A stretch of 64,000 nt of DNA from Berberis thunbergii (GCA_003290165.1 QNQO01000223.1:372001-436000), one strand, 5' to 3'; numbered from the stretch's first letter, positions 1 to 10,755 are shown. Made by a program: numbers and translations. The notes: generated by a model not told the origin, from the sequence alone.

Positions 1-57
1 TCTATTGAACAAGCCTTTCAAACGCAAGTCTCCTTTAGAGATTCATCTAAAGATGGC

Positions 58-549
58 TTGAGAGGAAGAGGTTGTGGAAGAGCCACTTCTCGTGGTAGAG
101 GAAGAGGCTATGGTGGACAAGGGAAATCTCATGATGGTGAGTCTTCATCTTATCGTGGAAGAGGGAGATCTTCCTTATCAAATATTCAATGCCATCGTTG
201 TCATATGTATGGCCATGTCAAGAGATATTGTAGAAAGAGGATGGAGGAAGACAACAAAGACTCCAATTTTATGCATGAGGAGGAAGAAGACAATCTTTTC
301 CTTACATGCAATGCTCATGGAGCTTCCTTAGAAGATGTGTGGTTTGTGGATAGTGGTTGTAGCAACCACATGACCGGGAACAAGAAGGCCTTTGTGGAGA
401 TAAATAAGACATTTCAAAGTGAAGTTAGAACCGGTGATGACAACAAACTTCAAGTCAAAGGAAGGGGTGATATTCTTGTTCAAACCAAGCAAGGAGTAAA
501 GCGGCTCTCAAATATATTTTATGTTCCAGGCCTTAAGCACAATCTCTGA
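58..549 (+). pseudogene. Copia gag C-terminus and protease (frame ends at premature TGA)
   Basis: The translation has an RG-rich stretch (about residues 2-40) and then a CCHC zinc knuckle, CHRCHMYGHVKRYC, near residues 45-58. This is the nucleic-acid-binding end of gag. The aspartic protease motif VWFVDSGCSNHMTG follows near residues 94-107 with the catalytic D-S-G. The family normally continues through a HNLLSVGQL-type junction. Here TGA at 547-549 replaces the expected Leu codon, and an 8-T run at 563-570 shifts the frame into the downstream pol frame. The start is artificial because the reading frame enters from outside the fragment. Confidence 0.9.
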
Positions 550-3364
550 AGTGTTGGGCAACTTTTTTTTGAAGGGGTATGAAGTAAATTTCAAGGGATT
601 TTTGTGTGAGATCAAAGATAATAATGATGTTATTATTGGAAAGGTGGGAATGACCAAAAGCAAAATGTTTCCTTTATCTTTCCAAAGTAACATTAATTCT
701 TGTTTCTATTCTATTCAAGACAAGTCTTGGCTATGGCATTATCGATATGGTCACTTGAGTTTTAAAACTCTATCTCTTATGGGCAAAAAGAATCTTGTGG
801 AGGACTTGCCTACATTTCAACTTCAAGATAAAGTATGTGAAGGATGTGTCTTGGGGAAGCATAGTAGGAATTTGTTTCCTAGTGGAAAGGCAAGGAGAGC
901 ATCAAAGCCACTTGAGCTTGTGCACACCGATCTTTGTGGGGCAATGCATACTACTTCAATTGGTGGTAACCGTTATTTTGTTACCTTCATTGATGACTAT
1001 AGTAGGAAGACTTGGATATACTTTCTAAAACAAAAATCAGAAGTATATGGTTGTTTAAAAAATTTCAAGGCTTTTGTTGAAAAGCAAAGTGGTTTCCTAT
1101 TGAAAACTCTTCGCTCGGATCAAGGGGGAGAATATATTGATCATGGGCTTCGAGATTTCTTAAAAGATCATGGTATTCGACATCAATTTTCAGTCTGTGG
1201 TACCCCACAACAAAATGGAGTCGCCGAAAGAAAAAATCACACAATTATGGAGTTGGCTAGGAGTATGTTGAAGGCCAAGGGATTGCCAAATTCCTTTTGG
1301 GCGGAAGCAGTAGCATGTGTTGTTTATCTGTTGAATCGTTCCTCTTCTAAAAGTGTGCAAGAAAAGACGCCACAAGAAACTTGGAGTGGACACAAACCAA
1401 GTGTTGATCACTTGAGAATTTTCGAAAGCATTGCCTATTCACATGTACCGGATGAAAGAAGAAATAAGCTAGATGACAAGTCTGAGAAATGCATTTTTGT
1501 TGGATATAGTGAATGTTCCAAGGCATACAAGTTGTACAATCCCATCACCAAGAAACTCGTTATAAGCCATGATGTGAAGTTCAATGAAGGAGAATCTTGG
1601 AATTGGATAGAAAATGCAACCAAAGAAAATTCAAGTTGCATAGAAATCGAAGAAGAAATTGAAGCTCCAATTGAAGAAAACGAAGAGGTTGGTGTTCCAC
1701 CTTCTTCTCCTAATTCTACTTCATCACCCTCTTCATCTTCAAGTTCAAGTTCGACTTTAAGTTCCTCTTCGAAAAAGACAAGGAGTATCCAAGATCTTCA
1801 TGAACAAACAAGTAGCAATTTGGATGATGATTTGGTTAATTTTGCTTTGTTTGTTGATGTCGATCCAATTAAGTTTGAAGAGGCTTCTAAAGATGAGAAG
1901 TGGAAGTGTGCAATGGATAATGAAATTGATGCTATTAAAAGAAACAAGACTTGGGAACTTGTTGATCTCCCAAATGACAAGAAACCTCTTGATGTGAAGT
2001 GGGTTTACAAAACAAAATTGAACTCAAAAGGCGAGGTTGATAAGCACAAAGCACGCTTGGTGGTGAAAGGCTACAAACAAAAGTATGGTGTTGATTTCCA
2101 AGAAGTATTTGCACCCGTGGCTCGCCTTGAAACAATTCGAACAGTACTTGCATTGGCAGCTCAAAGAGAATGGAAAGTCTATCAAATGGATGTCAAATCG
2201 GCATTCTTGAATGGCCTTCTTGAGGAGGAAGTTTATATAACTCAACCACCTGGTTATGTGAATATTGGAGAAGAAAAGAAAGTATGTCATTTAAAAAAAG
2301 CCTTATATGGGCTTAAACAAGCACCAAGGGCATGGTATAGTCGTATTGATGGCTATTTTTTGAAGAATGGTTTTAAAAGATGTCCATTTGAACATACTCT
2401 ATACACCAAGGAAGGATCTCATGGTGAGTTTTTGATAGTATGCTTATATGTTGATGATTTAATATTCACCGGAAGTTGTTCAAGTATGAATGAAGATTTC
2501 AAGAAAGCTATGATGAATGAGTTCGAAATGACCGACATGGGACTACTCCATTATTTCTTGGGCATTGAAGTTAAACAACAAAGAGATGAGATCATCATCA
2601 CTCAACAGAACTATGCAAAAGATTTATTAAGAAAGTTTAGAATGGAGGGCGCACTACCAATTAGCACACCTATGGAGGCTGGTTTGAAGCTAAGCAAATG
2701 TGAAGACAATAGGCATGTTGATGGAACTCTTTATAGAAGTCTTGTTGGTAGTCTTATGTACTTGACTTCCACTAGACCCGATCTTATGTTTGCGGTGAGT
2801 ATGCTTAGTAGATTCTTGGAATCTCCTAGGAAAAATCATTGGGAAGCTGGAACAATTCATGAAGGCATTCAATTCACGAAAGTTGAAGAACCAAGTTTGG
2901 TAGGTTATTGTGATAGTGATTGGGGAGGAAGTGTTGATGATAGTAAAAGCACTTTCGGATATGTTTTTAATATTGGTTCCGGCGCAATCTCATGGACATC
3001 TAAAAAGCAAGCTATTGTGACTCTCTCTACAACCGAGTCCGAATATGTCTCACTGGCTTTTGCATCTTGTCAAGCACTTTGGTTGATTTGGGTTTTGAGT
3101 GAACTCAAGCAAAGACCTGTTAGTTCTCCTACACTGTTTTGTGATAACAGTTCGGCTATTTCACTTACAAAGAATCTAGTTTTTCATGGCAAAAGCAAAC
3201 ATATAAGGATCAAATATCATTTCATTCGAGACTTGGTTAAGGAGGGACATATCAGTGTGAAATTTTGCAGATCTCAAGATCAAGTTGCCGATATTTTCAC
3301 TAAAGCTTTGAAGACCGACACATTCAACAAGTTGAAGAAGAAGCTTGGAATGGTGATAGTCTAG
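521..3364 (+). CDS. Copia pol: integrase, reverse transcriptase, RNase H
   Basis: A 947-residue frame; the true polyprotein would be continuous with the preceding gag-protease frame, and the first ~15 codons here are out of frame with it. A GAG-pre-integrase zinc-binding region ends at CEGCVLGKH (about 107-115). The integrase core has Asp in VHTDLCG (~135), Asp in LRSDQGG (~199) and Glu in NGVAERKN (~235). RT spans about 490-735 with the catalytic YVDD near 643. RNase H begins near 796 (YCDSDWGG). A serine-rich linker lies near 400-420. About 10 residues usually present between HWEA and the RNase H domain are missing near 2838-2855 without breaking the frame. It would convert element RNA to cDNA and integrate it. 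Confidence 0.93.
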   Translation: MFQALSTISEVLGNFFLKGYEVNFKGFLCEIKDNNDVIIGKVGMTKSKMFPLSFQSNINSCFYSIQDKSWLWHYRYGHLSFKTLSLMGKKNLVEDLPTFQLQDKVCEGCVLGKHSRNLFPSGKARRASKPLELVHTDLCGAMHTTSIGGNRYFVTFIDDYSRKTWIYFLKQKSEVYGCLKNFKAFVEKQSGFLLKTLRSDQGGEYIDHGLRDFLKDHGIRHQFSVCGTPQQNGVAERKNHTIMELARSMLKAKGLPNSFWAEAVACVVYLLNRSSSKSVQEKTPQETWSGHKPSVDHLRIFESIAYSHVPDERRNKLDDKSEKCIFVGYSECSKAYKLYNPITKKLVISHDVKFNEGESWNWIENATKENSSCIEIEEEIEAPIEENEEVGVPPSSPNSTSSPSSSSSSSSTLSSSSKKTRSIQDLHEQTSSNLDDDLVNFALFVDVDPIKFEEASKDEKWKCAMDNEIDAIKRNKTWELVDLPNDKKPLDVKWVYKTKLNSKGEVDKHKARLVVKGYKQKYGVDFQEVFAPVARLETIRTVLALAAQREWKVYQMDVKSAFLNGLLEEEVYITQPPGYVNIGEEKKVCHLKKALYGLKQAPRAWYSRIDGYFLKNGFKRCPFEHTLYTKEGSHGEFLIVCLYVDDLIFTGSCSSMNEDFKKAMMNEFEMTDMGLLHYFLGIEVKQQRDEIIITQQNYAKDLLRKFRMEGALPISTPMEAGLKLSKCEDNRHVDGTLYRSLVGSLMYLTSTRPDLMFAVSMLSRFLESPRKNHWEAGTIHEGIQFTKVEEPSLVGYCDSDWGGSVDDSKSTFGYVFNIGSGAISWTSKKQAIVTLSTTESEYVSLAFASCQALWLIWVLSELKQRPVSSPTLFCDNSSAISLTKNLVFHGKSKHIRIKYHFIRDLVKEGHISVKFCRSQDQVADIFTKALKTDTFNKLKKKLGMVIV

Positions 3365-3365
3365 C

Positions 3366-3378
3366 TTAAGGAGGGAGG
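3366..3378 (+). other. Polypurine tract of the copia element
   Basis: An A/G-rich run (AAGGAGGGAGG) lies directly between the pol stop and the LTR-like segment. This is where plus-strand cDNA priming occurs in LTR elements. The LTR start reads GGTTAGAG rather than the usual TGTTAG, so the boundary is approximate. Confidence 0.6.
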
Positions 3379-3541
3379 TTAGAGATTAATCTAGACTAGT
3401 TCTAGAAGAGATGTGTCTTTTGGTGTTCTAGTGTGTCTTTTAGCATTACTAAGTGTCTTTTGGTAATGGTCATGTGAGTCCTATTTAAACCCATGTATTA
3501 TTTGGTTTCAAGCAATGTGAATAAAGTGAGTTCTCCAACAC
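3379..3541 (+). repeat. Probable 3' LTR of the copia element
   Basis: About 160 bp follow the polypurine tract. The segment holds an internal near-repeat of TGTCTTTTGGT, a TATA-like stretch (TATTTAAA near 3482), an AATAAA near 3521 and a CCAACA end near 3536-3541. The 5' partner is outside the window, so the ends cannot be confirmed. Confidence 0.5.
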
Positions 3542-3551
3542 AAGGAAGAGA

Positions 3552-4070
3552 TGACCCCTTTGACAACATAGGCAAGTCATCCTTGGCTACCAAAATGACT
3601 CTTCATCTTCTTGTAAGATCCCCATTTCATCATCATTCATTGTTGGTCTTCATGTATAGCTCTTAGGAAAGAAAAGAAAGCCTTGCATGAGGAATAAGAG
3701 ACAGTCAGATTAGCCAAGGACACTGGCTAGTGACCTCAATAAAGGCCATAACGGAGAGTGTGACCCTTTTGCAGAATGTAGGCAAGTCATCCTTGGCTAC
3801 CAAACCCGACTCTTCATTGTCATGTAAGACCTTCATTTCATCTTTATGCATTATTAATCCTGTATGTATGCGGCTTTAGAAATTAAAGAAATGAAAGTCT
3901 TGCATGATGATTAAGAGACAGTCAGGTTAGCCAAGAAGGCTGCCTATGAGCCACATTAGGGACATAAGCCCATAAATGGGGAGACCCTTTTGAGGATATT
4001 AGGCAATACATCCTTGGCTACCCAACATGACTCTACGTCTTCATGTAAGACCCCTATTTCCTCTTTCTCT
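3552..4070. repeat. Three diverged direct tandem repeats, unit about 210-221 bp
   Basis: The block GACCC(C/T)TTT...GGCAAG/TACATCCTTGGCTAC recurs at about 3553, 3762 and 3983; the CATCCTTGGCTACC core recurs about 210 and 221 bp apart. Each unit continues through ATGACTCTTCAT-like text and GTAAGACC. The first two also contain a TTGCATGA...AAGAGACAGTCAG stretch. The third unit is cut short near 4070. No coding potential was recognised. Confidence 0.8.
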
Positions 4071-5636
4071 CATCACAGATTGCTTTACCACTCTACACCA
4101 GTTCTTCAATGCAAGAGCCTGTATTTATAGATCCGTGTTTTGAAAGATAAGATTAAGTTTCTTTATAATTTTACCTTAATTACTTGAGTTTCTTATCTCG
4201 GCAAACACACTTTAATTCAGTCCTTTAGATGCCAAGATAGGGAATATATTCTTGTGATACATATCCTTTGACCGATGATGCAGCTCTGTCCACGTCTTTA
4301 TGCATGACTGGGTAATCAAAGATAAAATTCTGATGGGAACGAAGGAAATTAACCACAAAGAGATGCCTGACCAACGTTGTGTCATGTGATACATTTTGAT
4401 TCTAAATTTTATGACCCATGACACCCATACTGTTGGATATGTTGCCTTGCAAAACTACTTTTTCTCATTCTTTTTTGTGTATGTTTTGATGATTTAACCA
4501 GAAAGAAAAATAGCTTCAAGCATTAGGGTTGGTTCAAAGACTCATGTGGTAGTCATCATAAGGATCCTTGTAAATATAAATTAGGTTAACTTTTTACTGA
4601 TGCAGGGATGAACTGTAAATACACAATTTTTATTCCCACCCATTTAAATTTGGTCTTTCATATAGAAACACAAAAGCAGGGTTCTTGAAACCAACCCATA
4701 AAGATGTGAAAATCTCTGCATGTTAGCATGAAAATTTTTATGGATGGATATAGCCTTTAAGATGTTAAAATGTCAACTGAAGTTATTCAGTTGTCAACTG
4801 CGCACTATGAATGGTTATTGGGAATATTAGAAAGCTGTAGGGGAACTATTGCTTTTTGTTCATTGACATTCTTTACATATCTTCTTCAAATTATCAAGCT
4901 CCACTCGCAAGATCGAGAGGAAGATGAACATCTCTGTATAAGCTGACTTTATGTCATACATGTCTTATCACAAGAACATATTCCTCGTCATGGACACCTA
5001 AATGTCGTGGGTGGATGCAGAGATATATAAGTTTAGATGCACTAGAAAGGAGGTTTGGTGTATGTGAATGTGATAGAGCAATATATGTCAAAGGAAAGAG
5101 AGGTCTTACATGGAGACAAAGTTGAGTAAGGGATGTTTTATCCTTAGTGGTATCCCATTGTCTTAAATCATCATAATTGAATACGGGATGTTTTATCCTT
5201 TTTAGTCTCTAAAACCACAATCCAGCAATTCTGGTTTGGCACTCTGATGCAAGTTATGAGTGATGGATTAAGTTATGAATTCTCCAAGTAGTAATTTATA
5301 ATACTTGTATACCTTTTGGAACTTATAGTACCATCTAATCACCAATATGCAGGTGCTTGAGATGGTCTTAGCCTAGTTTTCTGGCAAGTAAACAATGGTA
5401 CATAACGTATTAGGTTAAATCATCAATGTTGCATTTTGACCGATACTTGATGCAGCTAATGTTGCATTTTGTCTTGGTCGTTGAATAGGTTAGGCACCAA
5501 GATGTGCTTACATGTTGTGAAAATTTTAGTACTGTTCAAACTTTGGCTGCATTTTTGTTGTGATCATTTTATTGCACTCCTGAAGGTATTTAGGTGAATG
5601 GAAAGAGGTAAAATCAGTTATCGAGTTAAAAGGATG
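4071..5636. other. No recognised gene
   Basis: AT-rich sequence with stop codons in all frames. I found no transposon end, RNA gene or conserved protein motif in it. Confidence 0.6.
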
Positions 5637-5639
5637 CAT

Positions 5640-5740
5640 TAATTGAATTCAATTATTTCATCTAACATGACTAATAGCATATTCACTACAAGAATTCAAT
5701 TGTTTCATCTAACATGATTAATAGCACATTCACTACAAGT
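5640..5740. repeat. 47-bp tandem duplication containing two CACTACAAG motifs
   Basis: TTCATCTAACATGA(C/T)TAATAGCA(T/C)ATTCACTACAAG occurs twice about 47 bp apart, with CACTACAAG starting at 5684 and 5731, each preceded by ATT. CACTACAAG is the terminus of CACTA transposons, so this could be a left end, but the neighbouring sequence lacks the usual subterminal repeats. Confidence 0.5.
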
Positions 5741-6330
5741 TAGTTTTTCTAATAGGAGCAAAACATATGAATGACATGATGTTTACTACTATAATTACAT
5801 GCCATAATTTACCCCATTTAAAGCTTGAGCCCAAATGCAGATAAAGATTTAAGTAGCTTGGATCCTTAGTGGCTTGGGATTATAAATCATTTGCGATAAA
5901 TGTAGGAGAAAATTGGATCCTAGAAACAGATGAAGAATGTTCAGCCCATCTGATGTTGGAGTCTGACATAGTCTGTATTCACTCTTGTTCTTTGTTAGTC
6001 TATCATATATATACACAAATTTTTTTGGTTTTCCATGCATTTTTAATATGCGAACTTTTACAAGAAATATCTTTGGTACATTGAATGATTTAGCATACTT
6101 TGATTTTTAGATAAGGAACATATTTTGTGCATAACTGGAAGTTTCATTTCCATTTTCTTGTTGTCGAGTCTTCCTCCAATCTGAGCATGTTAGCTGCCCA
6201 AGTTGGGTCATTGCATTTCATTCTTCTTTACATAATCTTCTGCATCTTACCCATATCCTCTTTGATATTCTTACCGCCTTCCAGTCATTTTTTTTTTACT
6301 CTTTCTAACTAGTTGAAGTGCCTTTGTTTT

Positions 6331-6425
6331 TCTGCAGGCCGAAAGATTGTTTGATTTCTATGAAACTTACAGATGCTTTGAATTTGGATGGGGAGAAAAA
6401 TTTATTAAGATTGAAAAGGCATGGA
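6331..6425 (+). pseudogene. Exon-like fragment, gene unrecognised
   Basis: A pyrimidine-rich tract and CTGCAG acceptor at 6332-6337 precede an open stretch of about 29 codons with a protein-like composition (RLFDFYETYRCFEF, then GWGEK, from about 6344). The FEFGWGEKF part faintly recalls plant sterol methyltransferases (FYEYGWGESF), but the match is too short to name. No convincing donor site follows. It lies upstream of a CACTA-like subterminal block, with other gene fragments further on, so it may be captured sequence. Confidence 0.3.
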
Positions 6426-6559
6426 CACTCCGGATTTGTCTTTCCAAAATCCTTTTTGTTGTTTTTTGTTAAACCTTGATTCAAAATTGCTTAGTTTTAG
6501 TCTGTCCTTGATTGTAAATCCATGTAAGTTTTCTGCTTATGTAGCCCCCTGAATCATAT

Positions 6560-7065
6560 ATATATATATATATATATGATTTCAATTTGAGGTTGATAGA
6601 GTATAAAGTTGTTTGGGATTGTATTTTTTGTGATGGACAAGTTATTGAATTTACGAACAAAGTTAGTGTATTAGTCATCATTTATGGTGAAAATTAATAT
6701 AATTGTTTTCAAGTTTGAAATGTTTCTTCTGAATGACAAAAAAAAGGCAATGAGAAATTTGAAAATTAATAGAAAGAACTAATTCCATTAAAAAAAAAAA
6801 TTTCATTGGTAATTTGTTTAGCTACAACAAATTAGTATTAGCAACGGCAAATGTCGTCGCTAAATTTGCAACTTAGCAATGGTTTGAAGCCATCGCTAAA
6901 TTTGCAACTTAGCAATGTTTGAAGTCGTCGCTAAATTTGCAACTTAGCAACTGTTTAAAGCCGTCGCTAAATTTGAAACTTAGCAACGGTATATTAGCCG
7001 TCGCTAAGTCTTACAAATAAAAATTGAAATTGCTACGGTATAAGCCGTCCCTAATTGAAAATAAT
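6560..7065 (+). repeat. CACTA-type subterminal repeat block, copy 1 of 3
   Basis: A conserved leader (TTTGAAATGTTTCTTCTGAA near 6716) is followed by short alternating motifs of the type TTAGCAACGG and CCGTCGCTAA, about six inverted pairs between 6838 and 7052. The same leader and array recur at 8540-9165 and 18920-19768. The third copy ends in a real CACTA terminus, so all three are interpreted as subterminal regions of one CACTA family. No terminal inverted repeat is seen at this copy. Confidence 0.75.
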
Positions 7066-7159
7066 ATATATACACAAAAAAAACGAAGCTTTGGGCGCGA
7101 AGAAATCGCTCCCATCCTTGGGGTTTTATTGAGAGAATTGGGGTTATTGTGGGAGAGAA

Positions 7160-7400
7160 GAAATCGCTGAGTTGAAAGAAAGAAGAAAACCCATCCTTCT
7201 TCATATTCTTCATCTCCGTCTCCTCTCCCCATTTTATTTCTGCTCTTCGCGGCTCTTCTCTGCGTATTCTTCTTCCTTCAGAGTCAAAGAAGAAAACTCA
7301 AAACCCATCATGGTTTCAGATCAGGGAAAACTCTTCATCGGAGGGATTTCATGGGAGACAACAGAGGAGAAGCTCATGGAGCATTTCGGCAACTACAATT
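7160..7400 (+). pseudogene. Truncated RRM RNA-binding protein (5' UTR plus start of RRM)
   Basis: After a CT-rich 5'-UTR-like stretch, an ATG at 7310 begins MVSDQGKLFIGGISWETTEE and continues to about residue 30. The RNP2 motif (KLFIGGI) and spacing match the N-terminus of plant hnRNP-1/Musashi-like proteins with two RRMs. Similarity stops near 7399 within the first RRM, before RNP1, and the frame runs into unrelated AT-rich sequence. This is a gene start carried next to CACTA subterminal repeats, not a functional gene. Confidence 0.7.
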
Positions 7401-7479
7401 TGCAATTCATGTCACATTTTGAAACCCTAACTCTTATAAGTTTAGGATTTTTTTTAGTAGTTTTTGAACTGTTCTAATA

Positions 7480-8535
7480 ATCTTGTTTGAGATTGAATTG
7501 TGAAGTGATTATGTTTGAATTATTGATGAGTTTCTTGTTGTTGTTTGATGTTGATGTTGATGCATGAATGTGTACTTACATGTTTGATGGATGGATTGTG
7601 GTATAAGATTGAAAAGTTAAGTATTAAACGGGGAATTAGAGCTTAATTGATGCTTCAATGTAGTTGTGATGATGTTTGTTTGTACATGCATGTAGAGGGT
7701 TTGAGTGATTGGAGTAAGCATCAATTGTTTGATTAGAGCCAAACTGATGTTCAATTATAGGGAAAACTTGACTAAAACTAATTAATTTTTTGTTATTGAT
7801 GGGATTTGGATGGGGGAAATTTTCCATTTTGGGGAATAATGGATGAATTGATATTGGAAAGTTAGGGATTTAGATGTTCTTTTGTGAATTCCATTGGTTA
7901 TTATTGAGGTGCGTCAATTGCTTGTCGAGAATTTTCAAGAATGTTTCCCCTTAACCAGGGCAAGACCCTAATATATTGATACTATTATTTTGAGTCAGTA
8001 GCATCAGTAAACTGAAATATTTGTGTCAATCATCAAGAAACTCCCGCTTTAGAAATTATCGACTTTGGCGTTGTAGATTTCAGTAAAAATAATCATAATT
8101 AAAATTTGTGTTGTTTGCCTGATCATTTTACTCGATTAACGAATGAAACTTAATTAAATTTTGCGTCGGCGTGTACTATGATTCTCTCCCATTGATAGGC
8201 AAACACTTGTTGGAGCTTTGTAAAGCTGAACACCCATTACTAGTGAAGTATTGTTTATGGTTGTTAGCAGAGTGGCTGTCATTGCTACCGATATCCCCGA
8301 AGGTATATTATCTTTAAGTTATCGTTAAGTATTATATATTTATTTATCATAAATAATTTCAATTTCTAGTGGTCTAAAGAAGAAGAGAACTTATGTTGTA
8401 CTCAATATACTCTTTAAACTCCCATTATGGGCTGGGGTTCTCTTAACTGGCTGTAGTACTCTTTTATTCCTTGGTCTGCAAAGATATGGGGTAATTTTTG
8501 GAATCTATATTTAACTTGCTTTGGTACTCTTTTAC
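7480..8535. other. No recognised gene
   Basis: AT-rich sequence between the truncated RRM exon and the second subterminal block. It could be residual intron or promoter sequence of captured genes, but no motif supports a specific call. Confidence 0.55.
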
Positions 8536-8539
8536 TCTT

Positions 8540-9165
8540 TTTCAAGTTTGAAATGTTTCTTCTGAATGAAAAAAAGGCAATGAGAAATCTGAAAATTAAT
8601 AGAAAGAACTAATTCCATTAAAAAATGAATTTTCATTAGTCATTTTTTTAGCTACAGCAAATTAGTATTATCAACAGCAAATGCCGTCGCTAAATTTGCA
8701 ACTTAGCAACGGTTTGAAGTCGTCGCTAAATTTGCAACTTAGCAACTGTTTGAAGCCGTCCCTAAATTTGCGACTTAGCAACGGCTTGAAGCCATCGCTA
8801 AATTTGCAACTTAGCAACAATTTGAAGCCATCACTAATTTTGAAACTTAGCAATGGCATATTAGCTGTCGCTAAGTTTTACAAATAAAAACTGAAATTGC
8901 TACGGTATAAGCCGTTCCTAATGGATTTTTTTGAATATATATATATATATATATACAAAAAATATTTACCCATGGTATATTAGTTGTTGCTAAGTTTTAC
9001 AAATAAAAATTGGTAGCTATGGTATAAGCCGTTCCTAATGAATTTTTTTGAAAAAAAAAATATACACAAAAAACATTTTGCCACGGTATATTAGATGTCG
9101 CTAAGTTTACCAATAAAAATTGGTAGCTACGGTATAAGCCGTCCCTAATGGATTTTATGTGATGT
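8540..9165 (+). repeat. CACTA-type subterminal repeat block, copy 2 of 3
   Basis: Same leader as copy 1 (TTTGAAATGTTTCTTCTGAA near 8548), then alternating AACTTAGCAACGG/CCGTCGCTAA motifs to about 8880. Three further near-copies of a 'GGTATAAGCCGT(C/T)CCTAATG' motif follow near 8902, 9020 and 9139, two of them after CTAAG(T)TTTACAAATAAAAA. Includes an AT dinucleotide run at 8937-8955. No terminal inverted repeat was found at this copy. Confidence 0.75.
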
Positions 9166-9489
9166 GTTATTTCCAAGGCGCAAAAGTTTTTTATGTGACT
9201 CGTACGAGTCGACTCGTTTAGGGTGTACGATTATAAATGTATTCAATCTAATTTTTTTTATCAATATAGAGAATGATCTAATGGTTGAGATTTTAGCTCT
9301 AATTTGTTTGTTTTCTATGTTTCTCTTCAGAATCAGACAGAGAAGAAGGAGCTAAAGGAGGAAGGAGAAGAAGAAAAAAAAGAAGAGGAGAGGCGGCGGA
9401 CGATTCTAACAAAGAAGGAGGAGGGTGATTCAGGCGAAGAAGAGTGAACTCGACTCGAGTCTCTCGATCGACTGCTCCTCGACCAACAT

Positions 9490-9600
9490 CGAAGTAAGTA
9501 CTTCCTTCCTTCTGCTATTTCTTCCTTCCTTCTTCTGGCTTCTTCCTTCATTCTTCTGTTGTTCGGCTTCTTCCTTCCTTTTTCTATTGTTCTCACTTCT
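9490..9600. repeat. CT-rich simple-sequence tract
   Basis: Repeated CTTCCTTC and TTCTTC units. No protein homology is recognisable in the frames that read through it. Confidence 0.6.
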
Positions 9601-9668
9601 ACTGCTCAATGGTAGAATCAGCTCAATGGATTTCCACAGATCGTCGAGTTATTTAGTAACGACCAGTC

Positions 9669-9975
9669 ACCACAAAAAACGAAGTCTAAAATGACACTTT
9701 CAAGGCGGTGCCGCCGATTCATAACATTACCGACGCTTATAACCAAAACGCCGCTTAGTTAAACATTATAACGACATTATCAGGGAACGCCGGTAAAACC
9801 TTATGCAATAAAGGCGTTTTTGTTATAAAGCACCAGTTAATAGCAAAAAAATCGGCGTTTCTGTTATAAAGCGTCGAATAAGAGCAAAAAAAAACTCGCG
9901 CTCGCTTCCTGCTAATGAAAAAAATCAAGGTTTAACAAAACGCCGTATTAGAGTTAATAAAATGTCATATTAGAG
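9669..9975. repeat. Second type of DNA-transposon subterminal repeats (GGCGTT family)
   Basis: CACCACAAAAAACG at 9669 resembles a mutated CACTACAAAAAA terminus. It is followed by a run of GC-containing motifs: GACGCTTATAA, AACGCCG, GGCGTTTTTGTTATAAAGC (near 9812) and GGCGTTTCTGTTATAAAGC (near 9853). This fits a left end of another CACTA-like family. No matching right end was found. Confidence 0.45.
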
Positions 9976-9999
9976 GTTTTATAACCCAGCCTCCTCGAC

Positions 10000-10150
10000 T
10001 TCCCTCCTTCCTTGCTCCTCCCTCGACTTCCCTGCTCCCTCCACTCGACTTCCACCTTCCCTGCTCCCTCCACTCGATTTCCCCCCTCCCTTCTCCCTCG
10101 ACTTCCCTACTCCTTCCCTTGACTTCCCTGTTCCTCCCTTGTTCCCTTTC
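10000..10150. repeat. Minisatellite-like CTCGACTTCC / CTGCTCCCTC array
   Basis: About seven imperfect copies of a 20-25 bp unit built from CTCGACTTCCC and TGCTCCCTCCA. It is almost purely pyrimidine-rich on the plus strand. Confidence 0.7.
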
Positions 10151-10169
10151 TAAAATCCTACTCACTGTG

Positions 10170-10755
10170 ACAAACTTGACCTAGCTCGGCATCTTCAACC
10201 TCCAAACCATTTTGCAAAATCGATCAACAACTGCAAATTCTCTCATACATGTACTCTCTCTCTCTCTGCTCTTTGTAATTTCTCTTTTGGGTTCTCTAAG
10301 ATCGTAAATTTACGCTAATTAGGGTTTATATGTGTTCCTAAAAGTACCCATTTCTTTCAAATCGGGTACAGTTTGATCCTTTATTAACAAAGTCGATGGG
10401 TTGTTACTATAATCACCCTTTTATGTAAATTTTATACTAATTAAATGAAAAAGTATCCAAGAACATTCAAGATTAAGAGAACTGCAAATATTTTCTAACT
10501 ATATTGTAATTTCTGTTTCTAGGGTGCAAATGTTCATTTTATTTTATTTCCTAAATATGGTGGCATTGACGCCACCTTTGGTAGTTAATGCCTTGAAAAT
10601 GCACTAAATGGCGCCTCATTGTTATCAATTAACACAACGATGGTAGCAAGGTCACATTGCAGAGTTTCCTCTATTAGCCCATTGGAACATTTGAATCATA
10701 AGGATTGGTTGTCCCCCCAATGAGGTACTTGAGATTTTCTAGCCCCCGTGAGGGA
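10170..10755. other. No recognised gene
   Basis: Contains a short CT microsatellite at about 10252-10267. The rest is AT-rich without recognisable coding motifs. Confidence 0.5.

Larger units (their letters stand above)
1..3541 (+). mobile_element. Ty1/copia retrotransposon, 3' portion with 3' LTR (5' end outside window)
   Basis: Domain order is gag zinc knuckle, protease, integrase, reverse transcriptase, RNase H, which is the copia order (integrase before RT). A purine-rich tract follows the pol stop at about 3366-3378, and a short LTR-like segment follows that. The 5' LTR and the start of gag lie before base 1, so target duplications cannot be tested. The pol frame is open for 2.8 kb apart from one nonsense codon, one frameshift and one small in-frame deletion, so the copy is probably fairly young but inactive. 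Confidence 0.93.

Noticed and set aside
5684..5740. Left end of the CACTA element ending at 19768
   Set aside because: ATT flanks and the first bases agree, but the outside sequence lacks the LTR remainder expected for an insertion into the 3' LTR at 19769, and subterminal repeats are missing. Kept as an open finding, not as a called element.
6838..7052. CRISPR-like array of short repeats
   Set aside because: Repeats are inverted, variable and of the CACTA subterminal type, in a plant context.
9333..9694. Open frames of 87-89 codons on both strands
   Set aside because: They read through CT-rich simple sequence and have extreme Ser/Arg/Phe composition without motifs.
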